A DNA stretch of 44,696 nt from Streptomyces zinciresistens K42. GTDB lineage: Bacteria; Actinomycetota; Actinomycetes; Streptomycetales; Streptomycetaceae. Positions within the stretch are counted from its first letter, which is position 1; each line of letters begins with the position of its first letter. A program made the translations under genes and the position numbers. The stretch spans positions 1 through 44,696 of the forward strand of contig NZ_AGBF01000042.1 in NCBI RefSeq assembly GCF_000225525.1, read 5' to 3'. Shown piece after piece: positions 15,778 through 25,200 of the stretch. The notes beneath the pieces are model-generated. The model had not been told where the DNA came from. It searched no databases and saw only the letters and a list, made by a program, of their open reading frames with translations.

Positions 15778-17580
15778 TCAACTTGGCTGTCGGACCTCCG
15801 CCAGAACATCGTCCAAGAGTCCCCTCACATCGCTTCCGCCCAGCACCAGCTGTCGATCGAGCAGCCGGTTTCCGGTTTCGCAGGAAGTCTCGCTCACCAG
15901 GGAGCAACCGTGGCAGGCCGAGAGGTTCAGCTGCGAGGCTCCGTGCCGATCGCTCTCGATGCAGACCGGGTCGTTGGAACAGATATCCGCGTCGTCCAGA
16001 GCGGCCACCAGGAGCGGGATCAACTTCTCGGGGGCCCCGAGTCTGACGAGGCCGCCGAGGGTCCCCTGAGCGTCCCCCGCCGCGGTGTAGATCAAGATCC
16101 CGGCGGTCTTGTCCGTACGGTCGGAGTTCGCGTAGATCCGCTCCTGCAGCGCGGCGGATGCATAACCGCTTGCGAACGCCAGTCGCCGGATAAGCAGGTG
16201 CGCCAGCGTGTGCAGGGCGATGTACCTGGGTTCCGGCATGTCGAGGCGGCCGGCCCAGGGAGAGTCGGCCCTGCGCTCCTTGAGAATGCCGGCGCGTGCC
16301 TCCACCTCCGGTTGCGCCTCCCACTCGGCGAGCTTCCGCTCGTCGAACCGCAGAAAGATCCCCTCCCCGAACAGCTCGATCGCCGGGTAGGTGGGCCAAC
16401 GCCGCTGGTCCGAGCCCAGATCAACGCTGATCATCGCCGCTTCTGCGTCATGACGCCGGAATCCTCGTAGAGCACGGACCTCACGGACCCTGCGCACCTG
16501 CCCGATGCCGCTGATCTTGCCGAGCAGACTCTGCGGTCCTGTGACGCCTCCGAGGCTTCGTCCGTCGACGACGAAGTCGCTTCCCGAACCGTCGCGTCCA
16601 CCGTCCAGCTTCTTCAGGAACGCCGCCCACTCACCATCCTTGAGATCGAGCAGCATCTCGTCCGGTGCGGTCTCCTCCCCCGCCGCCACGGCGAGGACGG
16701 TTTCCGGCATAACTCCGAGATCGTCGGCGATCCACTCCGCCACCTGCTCCGACAGGGGCCCGCCGTTGTCCGTCACCACCTTCTCGAAGAACACGTGCCC
16801 GCGGATCTTGTCGGACGTCTCCGCGGACTGCGGACGTTCCTCCGGTATGTCGAGAGCCGAGATCCTCTCGGCGATGTAGTTGCCCGTGGCACCGCGCTGA
16901 ACGGCGACCAGCTCGTACGGGCAGGGCTTCTTGACGGAGTCCTCCGGCTCCCAGGGTTGCCGCCCCGCGCAACGGATCCCGTCCCGGTGCAGAGCCCCCT
17001 TCGTCACGAGTTCCGCGAGCCTGCGCTCGTTTCCGCATCCATAACACTTCACCACCAACGCCGCGAGACCTTCGCCACGGGTGGCCAGCTTGTGGAACCT
17101 GAGCGCCTTGTAATCGCGGCAGAAACGGACCGCTTCGCTCAGGCTCGCCCCGCGCCCACGATGCGCCCACTTGAACCAGTTGACGTCCTGGGCGTGGCTG
17201 CCCTTCTGACAGACGGCGATGTAGCGCATCGGTACGAGCGCGCCGCCACACTCACAGGCGTTACTCCACTTACCTTTCTTTTTCCCGGTCAGCTTCGAGA
17301 GCTTGTCGCAGCGTTCGCAGAACCGCCAAGCGGGAAAGCGCCAGTAGGGCAACGCGGGAGTGTCCTTACCGGCGCGACCCGCATGTTCCGGCGGTTGCCT
17401 GAGGACGCCGGCACCGAGGCGCGCCATCAGACGCTCACAGCTGATCTCATGGGCGAATCTCTTGTCCCACCAGGACGTGTCCGGCGCCATGAGCGACTCA
17501 CCCCGGACGTCGACGATCGCTCCCGCACCGAACGGCGAGATCGTCTCGGAGAGGCGCAGGTCATGCCTGATCTTCTCCAC
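15778..17580 (-). CDS. drmB: DISARM-type DrmB (DUF1998 domain protein)
   Basis: This 600-aa protein starts LRLSETISPFGAGAIVDVRG, the usual DrmB beginning. A zinc ribbon follows (FCERC at 88-91, CECGG at 109-113) and then a second (CYGCGNERR). The C-terminal third is the DUF1998 domain: ALHTLAHLLIRRLAFASGY, AGILIYTA, GGLVRLG, CSNDPVC and LNLSACHGCSLV. DrmB is a core DISARM subunit that forms a DNA-binding complex with the DrmA helicase. The GTG start at 17580 lies 20 bases inside the end of drmA, so the two are translationally coupled. Length and cysteine pattern look complete. Confidence 0.9.
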   Translation of the reverse strand: MEKIRHDLRLSETISPFGAGAIVDVRGESLMAPDTSWWDKRFAHEISCERLMARLGAGVLRQPPEHAGRAGKDTPALPYWRFPAWRFCERCDKLSKLTGKKKGKWSNACECGGALVPMRYIAVCQKGSHAQDVNWFKWAHRGRGASLSEAVRFCRDYKALRFHKLATRGEGLAALVVKCYGCGNERRLAELVTKGALHRDGIRCAGRQPWEPEDSVKKPCPYELVAVQRGATGNYIAERISALDIPEERPQSAETSDKIRGHVFFEKVVTDNGGPLSEQVAEWIADDLGVMPETVLAVAAGEETAPDEMLLDLKDGEWAAFLKKLDGGRDGSGSDFVVDGRSLGGVTGPQSLLGKISGIGQVRRVREVRALRGFRRHDAEAAMISVDLGSDQRRWPTYPAIELFGEGIFLRFDERKLAEWEAQPEVEARAGILKERRADSPWAGRLDMPEPRYIALHTLAHLLIRRLAFASGYASAALQERIYANSDRTDKTAGILIYTAAGDAQGTLGGLVRLGAPEKLIPLLVAALDDADICSNDPVCIESDRHGASQLNLSACHGCSLVSETSCETGNRLLDRQLVLGGSDVRGLLDDVLAEVRQPS

Positions 17581-20500
17581 GGTGCACCTCCTCCTGCGGC
17601 TCCTGGACCTCGACCGCCACGTTTGGCTCCACAGACCTCATCGAGTCTCCGACGAGCCACCCTTCTCCGGGCTGACCGAACCTCTTCAACAGAGCTGCTT
17701 GATCCTTCTTCGTGCGCTGGTAGTACAGCGGCTCGTCCGCCTCGCGTGCCTGTGCCGCCCGCCGGTCCCAATCCCTTAGAAGGCTGCCCACCGCAGAGCG
17801 CGTCTCCTCCGCTTCGAGACCGTCGGCGCGCGTCACGTAACCGAGAAACCCGTCGACGAGTCGGTCGACCGCTTCGCGGATCTTGTCGTCCCCGAGGTCG
17901 AGCCGACCCGCGGCCTCGTTCGGAGCGAGCGCGCTGAACGACTGCCTCAACAGCGCCACGAGTGCGCCGGCGAGCGAGCGGTTGCGCGAGGCCAACGACC
18001 ACGGCGTGACACTCGTGGGCTCTACGCTCCGGTAAAGAGCCTCGTGATAACCGCGGAAGGTCTCGAAGTGCGATCGGTCGCGGGCCCTGCTCGACCGGAA
18101 CAGCGTGACGACGACGCCTTGCGTGTCTCCACGCCCGACACGGCTGGTGGCCTGGATGTACTCGGCCGTGGTCTTCGGCTGCCCCACCATGAGCATCAGC
18201 GCGAGCCTCGGAATGTCGATGCCCACGGAGAGCATGTTCGACGAGAGGACCACGTCCACGGCGTCCGACGACTCGTCGACCCCGATCCGGAGCGCACGGA
18301 GGTCGTTCGGCAGCTCCTCCGCTCCGCGGCGACTCGTCAGTTCGAGGACCTTTCCGGCCCTGACGGGACGCAGCGGGAAACCGAGCCTTTCGGCACGAGG
18401 CTCCAGACGGCCGTTGACGTCGTCGACGACCAGCGTTCCGGTACGCCCGAGCTCGCGGAGGCTGTTGTGGTACATGACCAGTGTCCAGTATGCGTCCCGT
18501 GGCGCGGCGGACGGAGCGCGGGCGGCGAGTGCCTCCGGCATCTCCACCATGGGGGTGACGGCGGCGATGACGGCCGACGGCTGCGAGACCGACTGCGGCA
18601 TCAAACCGACGTAGAGACGCCCTTCTCCGCTCTCGACGGGGCGGGAAAAGAACGTCCGGTCGTCGTCGAGCCCCGACGGCGGGTACAGGGCGACTTTTCG
18701 TCCGTAGAGCCCTCCCACCTGTTCCTCGGACGCGCGGATGGTGGCCGTCGAAGCCACGATCTTGGGGCTGACCCCCGACCGGCTCAGCAGGAGCTGGATC
18801 ACCGCGTCGAAAACGGCGACGGTGGTCCCGAGCGGCCCCGAGAGCAGGTGCAACTCATCCTGAATGATCAGGGACGGTTGCTTGAAAATGGTCCCGAGAC
18901 CGAGCAGCCTCCCGGCTTCCGGCTTGAACTGAAGACGTGCGAACTTGTCGACGGTGGCCAGCAGGATCGTGGGCGGTTCCTCGTACAGCACCTCGTCGAC
19001 GACCGCGAGCGGAAGCCCGTCGGTGAACTCGCACGACTCGTCGACGCAATGGGGTACGACGTCCGGTCCTACCAGACGCATGCCGTAGTCATGCGGCTTG
19101 TCGCTCCTGAGCTTCGGCACCATCGGCGTCAAACACCACGGGCAGCTCTCGACCTGGAACTCGTTCGCCTCTTCCGGACGCGCCGCCTTCTGAAGACGCT
19201 TGAGCGCGTCACGCGCCTCTCCACGCGTACCGGGGGTGACTTCGTTGCCGACCCACAGACCGATCGAGAAAGGCGCCATCCCCTTCGCCCGGCCGTCCGT
19301 GGCCCGCAACCTCTCCATCGCACAGACCAATGCCGCGGCCCGCTGGAATTGCTGAGCGGTCAGGAGCCGCAGGGTATAGCGGGTGATGACGGCGGTTCCC
19401 CCACCGGCCGTACCGTGGTCGAGCAGTCGGCGGAAGACCTCGATCGCGGCGAGACCCAGGTATGCCTCGGTCTTACCACCACCGGTCGGAAACCAGATGA
19501 GGTCGACGAGTCCCCGGTCCTCGTGCCTCTCGTCAACGGTGGAAGCCAGCGAGACTAGCAGGAAGCCGAGTTGGAACGGCCGCCACTCCGGTTCCCGCAC
19601 CTGGTCCTCCGGCTCCCCACGGTTGATCGCCCCCTGCCGCATCTGAAGGCGCATGGCGGCCATGCCGAGTGAGAATGCTGTTCGGAGATGTTGCTGTTCC
19701 GGTGACCGGAGGAGATCGACGCCCTTCTTCATCCTGCCGACCGTGTTCTCCGAACGTTCGGCGATACGGACGGCCACGGCTTTGTCGTCGCCGAACGCTT
19801 CCGCCCGTTCCATCTGCCGGGAAGCCCAGCCGGCGAACGCCTCGACGAAGGCGTCCAACGATTGCAGTACCGCTCCGGGGTCCTCGTCGATCTGCTGGAG
19901 GTACCTCAGCTCCAAGGCCCCGGCTTCGGCCGTCCCCTCGTCGAACCCCGTGGTCTCGACGGCGGGCACCACGAACGCCGGGACGGGTTCGAGGAAGATC
20001 CGTGTGCAACGGCCAGCCGTGAACTCCCAGTCCGCGGCCATTCCGTGCCCGACCGCGTAGACCTTTCGGTTGCGGTACCGCAGACGCAGCTCGGCGGCTT
20101 CCGGATCGGCGTCGAACGAACGCGTCGTGTCGTACTCCAGGATCTCTGCACCAGCGGGCGGAGTGACGGCCAGACGGACCTGGAACAGCATCCCGGGGAT
20201 GTCGAGACGGTCGTCACCCGTGGACTCGGTCAGAACCCGTACATGGACGGTGACCAACGAGTTTCCCCCGAAGACGCGCCAGCGCGATCCGACCTCGACC
20301 GAAACACCCTCCACGGACAGGCGCTCAATCTTCTTCTCCCGCCGGAGTTCGATGACGCCGGCGGAGAACGGAGTACGCCGCCATCCGGGTGGCCCGTCCC
20401 CGTCGACGACGGCGTACGTGCCGCACGAGAAGTCGACGTCGACGGAATCGCCGTCGGTGACGAGGGAGATCGCGACGGACGAGGGCCTCCAGTCCTCTGC

Positions 20501-20740
20501 CAGGGGGACCCCGGCGCCGCTCTCCTCCACCTCGCCGTCCGGGACGTCGGCGGAAACGTCTTCGTCCGTGTCTCCGCCGCCGTGAGTCCCTCGATTCCCG
20601 GCCTCGACCGGGAACAGCATGCCGACGGCGTACTGCCGGTGAGGCAGGTTCGTCGTGACCTCGTCATCGCCCGCCTCGGGCCCTACGTAGGACTCTCGAA
20701 GGTGTTCCAGGGCCTTCTTCTGAGCCACGGTGAGGTTCAC
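17561..20740 (-). CDS. drmA: DISARM-type DrmA helicase
   Basis: This 1059-aa SF2 helicase has an N-terminal beta-rich region (about 1-270) that may contact DNA ends or partners. The motor follows: Walker A WFPTGGGKTEAYLGL (about 418), DEXH box IIQDELHLLSG (about 626), motif III VASTATI, and motif V/VI VGIDIPRLALMLMVGQ with YIQATSRVGRG (about 866). The internal cysteine motif CPWCLTPM (about 525) is usual for the family. DrmA is the motor of DISARM. The GTG start at 20740 overlaps the NERD-helicase stop (GTGA). The pair drmA-drmB is typical, but the usual drmC phospholipase D-like gene is not adjacent here. Confidence 0.9.
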   Translation of the reverse strand: MNLTVAQKKALEHLRESYVGPEAGDDEVTTNLPHRQYAVGMLFPVEAGNRGTHGGGDTDEDVSADVPDGEVEESGAGVPLAEDWRPSSVAISLVTDGDSVDVDFSCGTYAVVDGDGPPGWRRTPFSAGVIELRREKKIERLSVEGVSVEVGSRWRVFGGNSLVTVHVRVLTESTGDDRLDIPGMLFQVRLAVTPPAGAEILEYDTTRSFDADPEAAELRLRYRNRKVYAVGHGMAADWEFTAGRCTRIFLEPVPAFVVPAVETTGFDEGTAEAGALELRYLQQIDEDPGAVLQSLDAFVEAFAGWASRQMERAEAFGDDKAVAVRIAERSENTVGRMKKGVDLLRSPEQQHLRTAFSLGMAAMRLQMRQGAINRGEPEDQVREPEWRPFQLGFLLVSLASTVDERHEDRGLVDLIWFPTGGGKTEAYLGLAAIEVFRRLLDHGTAGGGTAVITRYTLRLLTAQQFQRAAALVCAMERLRATDGRAKGMAPFSIGLWVGNEVTPGTRGEARDALKRLQKAARPEEANEFQVESCPWCLTPMVPKLRSDKPHDYGMRLVGPDVVPHCVDESCEFTDGLPLAVVDEVLYEEPPTILLATVDKFARLQFKPEAGRLLGLGTIFKQPSLIIQDELHLLSGPLGTTVAVFDAVIQLLLSRSGVSPKIVASTATIRASEEQVGGLYGRKVALYPPSGLDDDRTFFSRPVESGEGRLYVGLMPQSVSQPSAVIAAVTPMVEMPEALAARAPSAAPRDAYWTLVMYHNSLRELGRTGTLVVDDVNGRLEPRAERLGFPLRPVRAGKVLELTSRRGAEELPNDLRALRIGVDESSDAVDVVLSSNMLSVGIDIPRLALMLMVGQPKTTAEYIQATSRVGRGDTQGVVVTLFRSSRARDRSHFETFRGYHEALYRSVEPTSVTPWSLASRNRSLAGALVALLRQSFSALAPNEAAGRLDLGDDKIREAVDRLVDGFLGYVTRADGLEAEETRSAVGSLLRDWDRRAAQAREADEPLYYQRTKKDQAALLKRFGQPGEGWLVGDSMRSVEPNVAVEVQEPQEEVHRGEDQA

Positions 20741-22254
20741 TTGCAGACCTGCTTTCGAAGAAGAGCCTGGAGCCGCTTCTTGTCCTCTTTGGACGCGATC
20801 ACGTGGAGCGTGACCCGCGCCCTCGTGACTGCCACGTAGAAGGCGGCCAGGCCCCGATCGTCGTACTCACGGGGCAGGCCGCAGACGATGACGTGCTCTG
20901 CTTCCAGCCCCTTGGCGAACCGCGGGTTCGTCACGAGGAACCCGGCCTCGCTTCTATAAGGCTCGGCGCCCTCGGAGACGTTGATGATCCAGATGTCTTG
21001 ACGACGGACGCCGTCCGCGACGAGGTCCCGGGCCACGGATTCCGCCGCGTCGACGTCGGCCGTCTCATCGGACCACCGCCATTCCACTCGGTCACCGTGG
21101 ACGATGCCCGGGTCTCCGACGTCGGCGCCCAGGTATTCCTGCACGACGTGGACGATCGCCCGGGTGTTGCGGACGTTCCGGTCCAGGTCGTACTGGAGCG
21201 CCTCCTGCTGGACCAGCTCACAGACATCAGGGTCGAATTCGCCGTCGACGCGCGCCTGGTTGTTCGGATCCAGGAACATCCTCCACCGACCGCCCTCGCG
21301 ACCTCCGCGGATCACGGAGTCCAGTGCGTCCATACCCTCGGCGTTCATAAGGTCCTGCGCCTCGTCGACGAAGACGACGTCGTACTGCTTGTCACCTGAC
21401 AAGTCCGCGAACGGAAGAAGATCGATGTCTCTGCCCTCGATCCGCGGACCGAAGAAGTCGACGAGGGCGGGTGAGTGGAAGGTGATGAGAACCGACTTTC
21501 CCTCGCCCGCCTCCTGCTTCGCGCCTTCCACCAGCACCAGGGACTTTCCGGTGCCCGCACCGCCGAAGACGAGCATCCTCGGGTTTCGGGAGAGCGCGGC
21601 CAGGACCCGTGCCTGCCCCTCGGTCGCCCGGTTCTGCTCCTCCAGGACGGCGCCCCGCTGTGCATCGATAACGGGCATCCGCGTGAACTCGCCGAAGAGG
21701 CGCGCCCGCAGGGTCTCGGACCGAGCGATCCTGACTCCGAAGGGTGCGATCCTGGCCTCATCGGCGACCTTCTCAAAGGCTTCCGTCATCGCCGCGATGG
21801 TCATCTGGTCCCTGGCCCACCAGTGGCTCCCCTTCCACTCGACCGCGGCCGGAGGCGCGTCGATGTCGGGGGTGAGGGCGACGGCCTCGGTCGCGAACCA
21901 ACCGACGCCTTCCTCCTGAAGAATGCCGCGCAACGCGTACATCGCCGACTGCGCCTGGTCCATCGGGGACTCGCGCAGCTTCTTCCAGTCACCGTGGCGG
22001 TCGATCGAGTACCAGACGCCGTCGTACTTCCTGACGCCCCCGCCCTTGACCTCGACGATGACGACGACACCGTCCCAGAGCACGACGAAGTCGGCTTCCC
22101 CCTGCTGCTTGACCGCATGACTCCGCAGCTTCACCGAGTGGAAGGCGACCGCCCCGTGGGGCCCGTCGATCGCCCGCAGTAGTCGCGCCACGCGCCGTTC
22201 GGCGTTGCTGGTGGTCGTCGTCTCGACGTCGGCGAGATCCGGTACCAGGATCAT
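20737..22254 (-). CDS. NERD nuclease-UvrD/DUF2075-like helicase
   Basis: This 505-aa protein fuses an N-terminal NERD (nuclease-related) domain to a superfamily I-like ATPase. NERD residues are Asp 55 in QGEADFVVLWDG, Glu 68 and Lys 70 in IVEVKGG, the PD-(D/E)XK arrangement. ATPase motifs are Walker A VFGGAGTGKSLVLV (about 233-246), Walker B VVFVDEAQDLMN (about 292), a DPNNQ motif, RNVRNTRAI, and the C-terminal AFYVAVTRARVTLHV typical of UvrD-like enzymes. The start is the ATG at 22254, in an ATGA overlap with the upstream gene. It could supply the nuclease that drmAB lack here. Both nuclease and motor residues are intact. Confidence 0.85.
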   Translation of the reverse strand: MILVPDLADVETTTTSNAERRVARLLRAIDGPHGAVAFHSVKLRSHAVKQQGEADFVVLWDGVVVIVEVKGGGVRKYDGVWYSIDRHGDWKKLRESPMDQAQSAMYALRGILQEEGVGWFATEAVALTPDIDAPPAAVEWKGSHWWARDQMTIAAMTEAFEKVADEARIAPFGVRIARSETLRARLFGEFTRMPVIDAQRGAVLEEQNRATEGQARVLAALSRNPRMLVFGGAGTGKSLVLVEGAKQEAGEGKSVLITFHSPALVDFFGPRIEGRDIDLLPFADLSGDKQYDVVFVDEAQDLMNAEGMDALDSVIRGGREGGRWRMFLDPNNQARVDGEFDPDVCELVQQEALQYDLDRNVRNTRAIVHVVQEYLGADVGDPGIVHGDRVEWRWSDETADVDAAESVARDLVADGVRRQDIWIINVSEGAEPYRSEAGFLVTNPRFAKGLEAEHVIVCGLPREYDDRGLAAFYVAVTRARVTLHVIASKEDKKRLQALLRKQVCK

Positions 22255-25200
22255 GCTCCCTGCTTTCGCCAGAGGTCTTCGTAGGCGCGGTATCCCAGGA
22301 AATCGTTGACCGCCCCGAAGTTGTCGGCGACGTCCACGATGAGGCACTCCGGTTTGCCGCCGTTCGCGGGGCCACGCAGTCCGCGGCCGGCCATCTGGAT
22401 GTACGCGCTGGGGCTGAACGTCGGCCTCGCGATGTACAGGGCCCGGACACCCGGTGCGTCGAAGCCCTGGATCAACAGATCGCAGTTGGCCAGGACCCGG
22501 ATCTCCCCCTTCTTGAACTTCTCGATTACGTCACGGCGTGCCTGCCGTCCGGTCTGGCCGCTGACCGCCTCGGCCGCGACCTGCCGGTAACGAAGCGTGG
22601 CGGCGAGGACCTGGGCGGACAGGACGTTCGGAGTGAACACGAGGATCGGCCATTCCGGGTCCCGGCGAAGAATGTCCTCCACGAGGATCCGCATGCGGGC
22701 CTGGTCCCGCCCGATGCGGTCGAGAACCTTGGGCTCGAGTTTGCGCCACGACTGCACCTGCTCGAGTTCATCCGGCTTCAGCGCGACGTCCACGCCCTTC
22801 AGCACCTCGTGTCGAACCCGCGCGAGGACGCCCCTCTTCGACAGCTCCTCGTAGGCGTTGCCTCCGAAGGCCCTCATGATGTGGTGGCCGAAGCGGGCCG
22901 CCAGCTCCTCCGTCGGCTTGGTGACGACGTCGCTCTTCCCCTTGAACGGGGTGGCCGAGACGCCCACCAGAGGCCGCTCCCAGCTACGGCCGTCGACTCC
23001 GAGCCACCTGAGGATCTTCGTGTACATCTTCGACCCGCCCGCCCGGTGCGCCTCGTCGATGAACACCGCGGACGCGCGACTGAGCCACTCGTGCTCGGGG
23101 GTGTCTGCAACCCTGTCGAGCTTGGCGTCGGTGGCCACGACCACGCTGAACTCGGTATCTGGCTCGTGGACCACGTTGGAGTTCCAGAGCCTGCCGATGG
23201 TCAACGGACGCTCGTCGCCGAGCCATCGCCAGACGGTCTCGAACGTCTGCACCGCCTGCTCGCAGAGCTCCTCCGACTGCGCGATCCAGATCACGGTTCC
23301 GCTCATGTCGCCGTCGACGAAGAGCCGCAGCACGGTTTCGGTGGCGACGCGAGTTTTTCCGGCTCCCGTCGGAAGTTCCACCATGCCCTTGCGTGCGCGC
23401 CCATCCGTTTCCCGGGACGTCAGAACCTCCTTCAGCTCCCGGCTGATCTCCTTCTGGAAATCGTGCAGAGGGTTGAGCCTCACGGCACCGGGCACGACGA
23501 ACTCCTCGTCCTGGTGCCGACCGCGGCGTCCGGCATACTGCGTGCCGAATCCCATCTTCCGGAGCCAGGCGACGGTCGACGCTCCCCCCGCCCACGCCGT
23601 GGGAACGTCCGTGTATCCCTCGACGCTGAATTGATCTTTGAGGAATCTGATCGAGTCGCTGCCGTAGACCGTCAGGAAGAGCTCCGCAACGGACGTGGAG
23701 TCGTCCACCAGGCCCTGCCCTTCGAGTGCCTGCCAGAGCCCCTTCGGCAGGCACTCCTTCAGCGTGTCGTCGCCGAAGAAGATCTCCAGGCGCTCCGCAT
23801 CACCGGTTGCGGCCCGGGCGGCCTGCCGCTGTTCCTCCAGACGTTGGTCTGCACGTGCTCGGAGGATGTCGCTCAGCTCGGCGCTCGACAGACGCAGGTC
23901 GAACGCGCCGTTGACGATCTGCAGAACGCGCTCTTCGTCGAGGTCGGCATGGACCACAAGAGTCAGCCCCTCGAGATGCCACTCGAGCGTCTGGTCCTCG
24001 ACGCCGTCCTCGGTGGTCACGCGCTTCGTGATCTGGACGGCCTTCGCCACGGTCGCGTTCACGACCTTGTCCTCGACGAACGTCGAACGCAGCCCGGCGT
24101 ACAAGTCGATGACGCGCTCCTCGCCCTGCCGGCCGTCGACCAGCAGCGAGAAGGAGAAGCTGTCCTCGAACCGACGACATCCGACCTCCTCGACGAGCAG
24201 CTCCGCTTCGTCAGGGTCCGCCTTGAGGTACGGCTTCTGCCTCATGCTGAGGAACCTGCGTTCTTCTTCGGTCGTCGCCAAGTACACCGCGTCGGGTCGC
24301 CTCGCCTCGATGGCGCGTCCAACCCTGGCGGGGATGAGTGCCGGACGCCCGTCCGGGAATGCGGTCCTGCCGGCAGTGAGGACGAACCCCGTCAGGGCCC
24401 CGTTCTTGATCGGCTTGAGGACCTCCGATCGGAGCGCATCGCGCATGACTTCCGCCGGAACCTCGTCCAGCCCCTTCGGCAGTGCCAGGGCGTCTTCGAC
24501 GTGGCGCGGTCCGCGGAAGAGAGGCAGCAGGGCCTCGTACTCGACGAGCGACGCGGAGACGACGTGACCGGGAGCCCGGTAACCGCGGCTCGACTTCAGC
24601 AGGCCAGCCTGGTCCACCGCCCATCGCACCGGGGAAGCGACTCGGTGGGTGAGCCCCGTGTCGACGTCCGTGCAGAGCCAGTGACCCGTCTCGTCGAGCC
24701 TGAGCAGCCTCTCCGTCCAGTGTTCGCGGATGCCCTCAGGCGCCTCCGCCTCCTTAAGCATGAGGAGCGCCGAGAACGGACCCGGGCCGTCGCCCTTGTC
24801 GAACTCGACCTCTTCGACGTGGCGCTCCCCGGGCCCCAACCTCCGGTTCAGCTCATCCAGGACGTACTGGCAGTAGTCGTCGAAATGGACCTCCTCTTCG
24901 ACCGAGTACGAAGCCACAGGCTCTGTGATGACGCCTGCTGCATGGGCGATCTGGGGAACGCACTTCGTCCTGTCCAACACTCGGTCGGCAATGCCGTCAC
25001 CGAGGCCGTCGATGTCCAGTACGTACTCGGGGGACGCCCAGCCGCCGTCGCGTGTCGGAACCTTGAGGGCACCTGCCTTGTTGCCCGCCACGACCTTCTG
25101 CGCCTGCGCTATGGGCACGTCGACGGCCGCGTCCCAGAATTTCGGAAGCTCGTCGTCCTCCGACTCCGGCGACAGCTTGGCCATCCTGGCCTCGAACTTC

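Noticed and set aside
15778..20740. A complete canonical DISARM locus
   Set aside because: Only drmA, drmB and a cytosine methyltransferase are present. No drmC (phospholipase D-like) gene was seen, so the locus is reported as DISARM-related.
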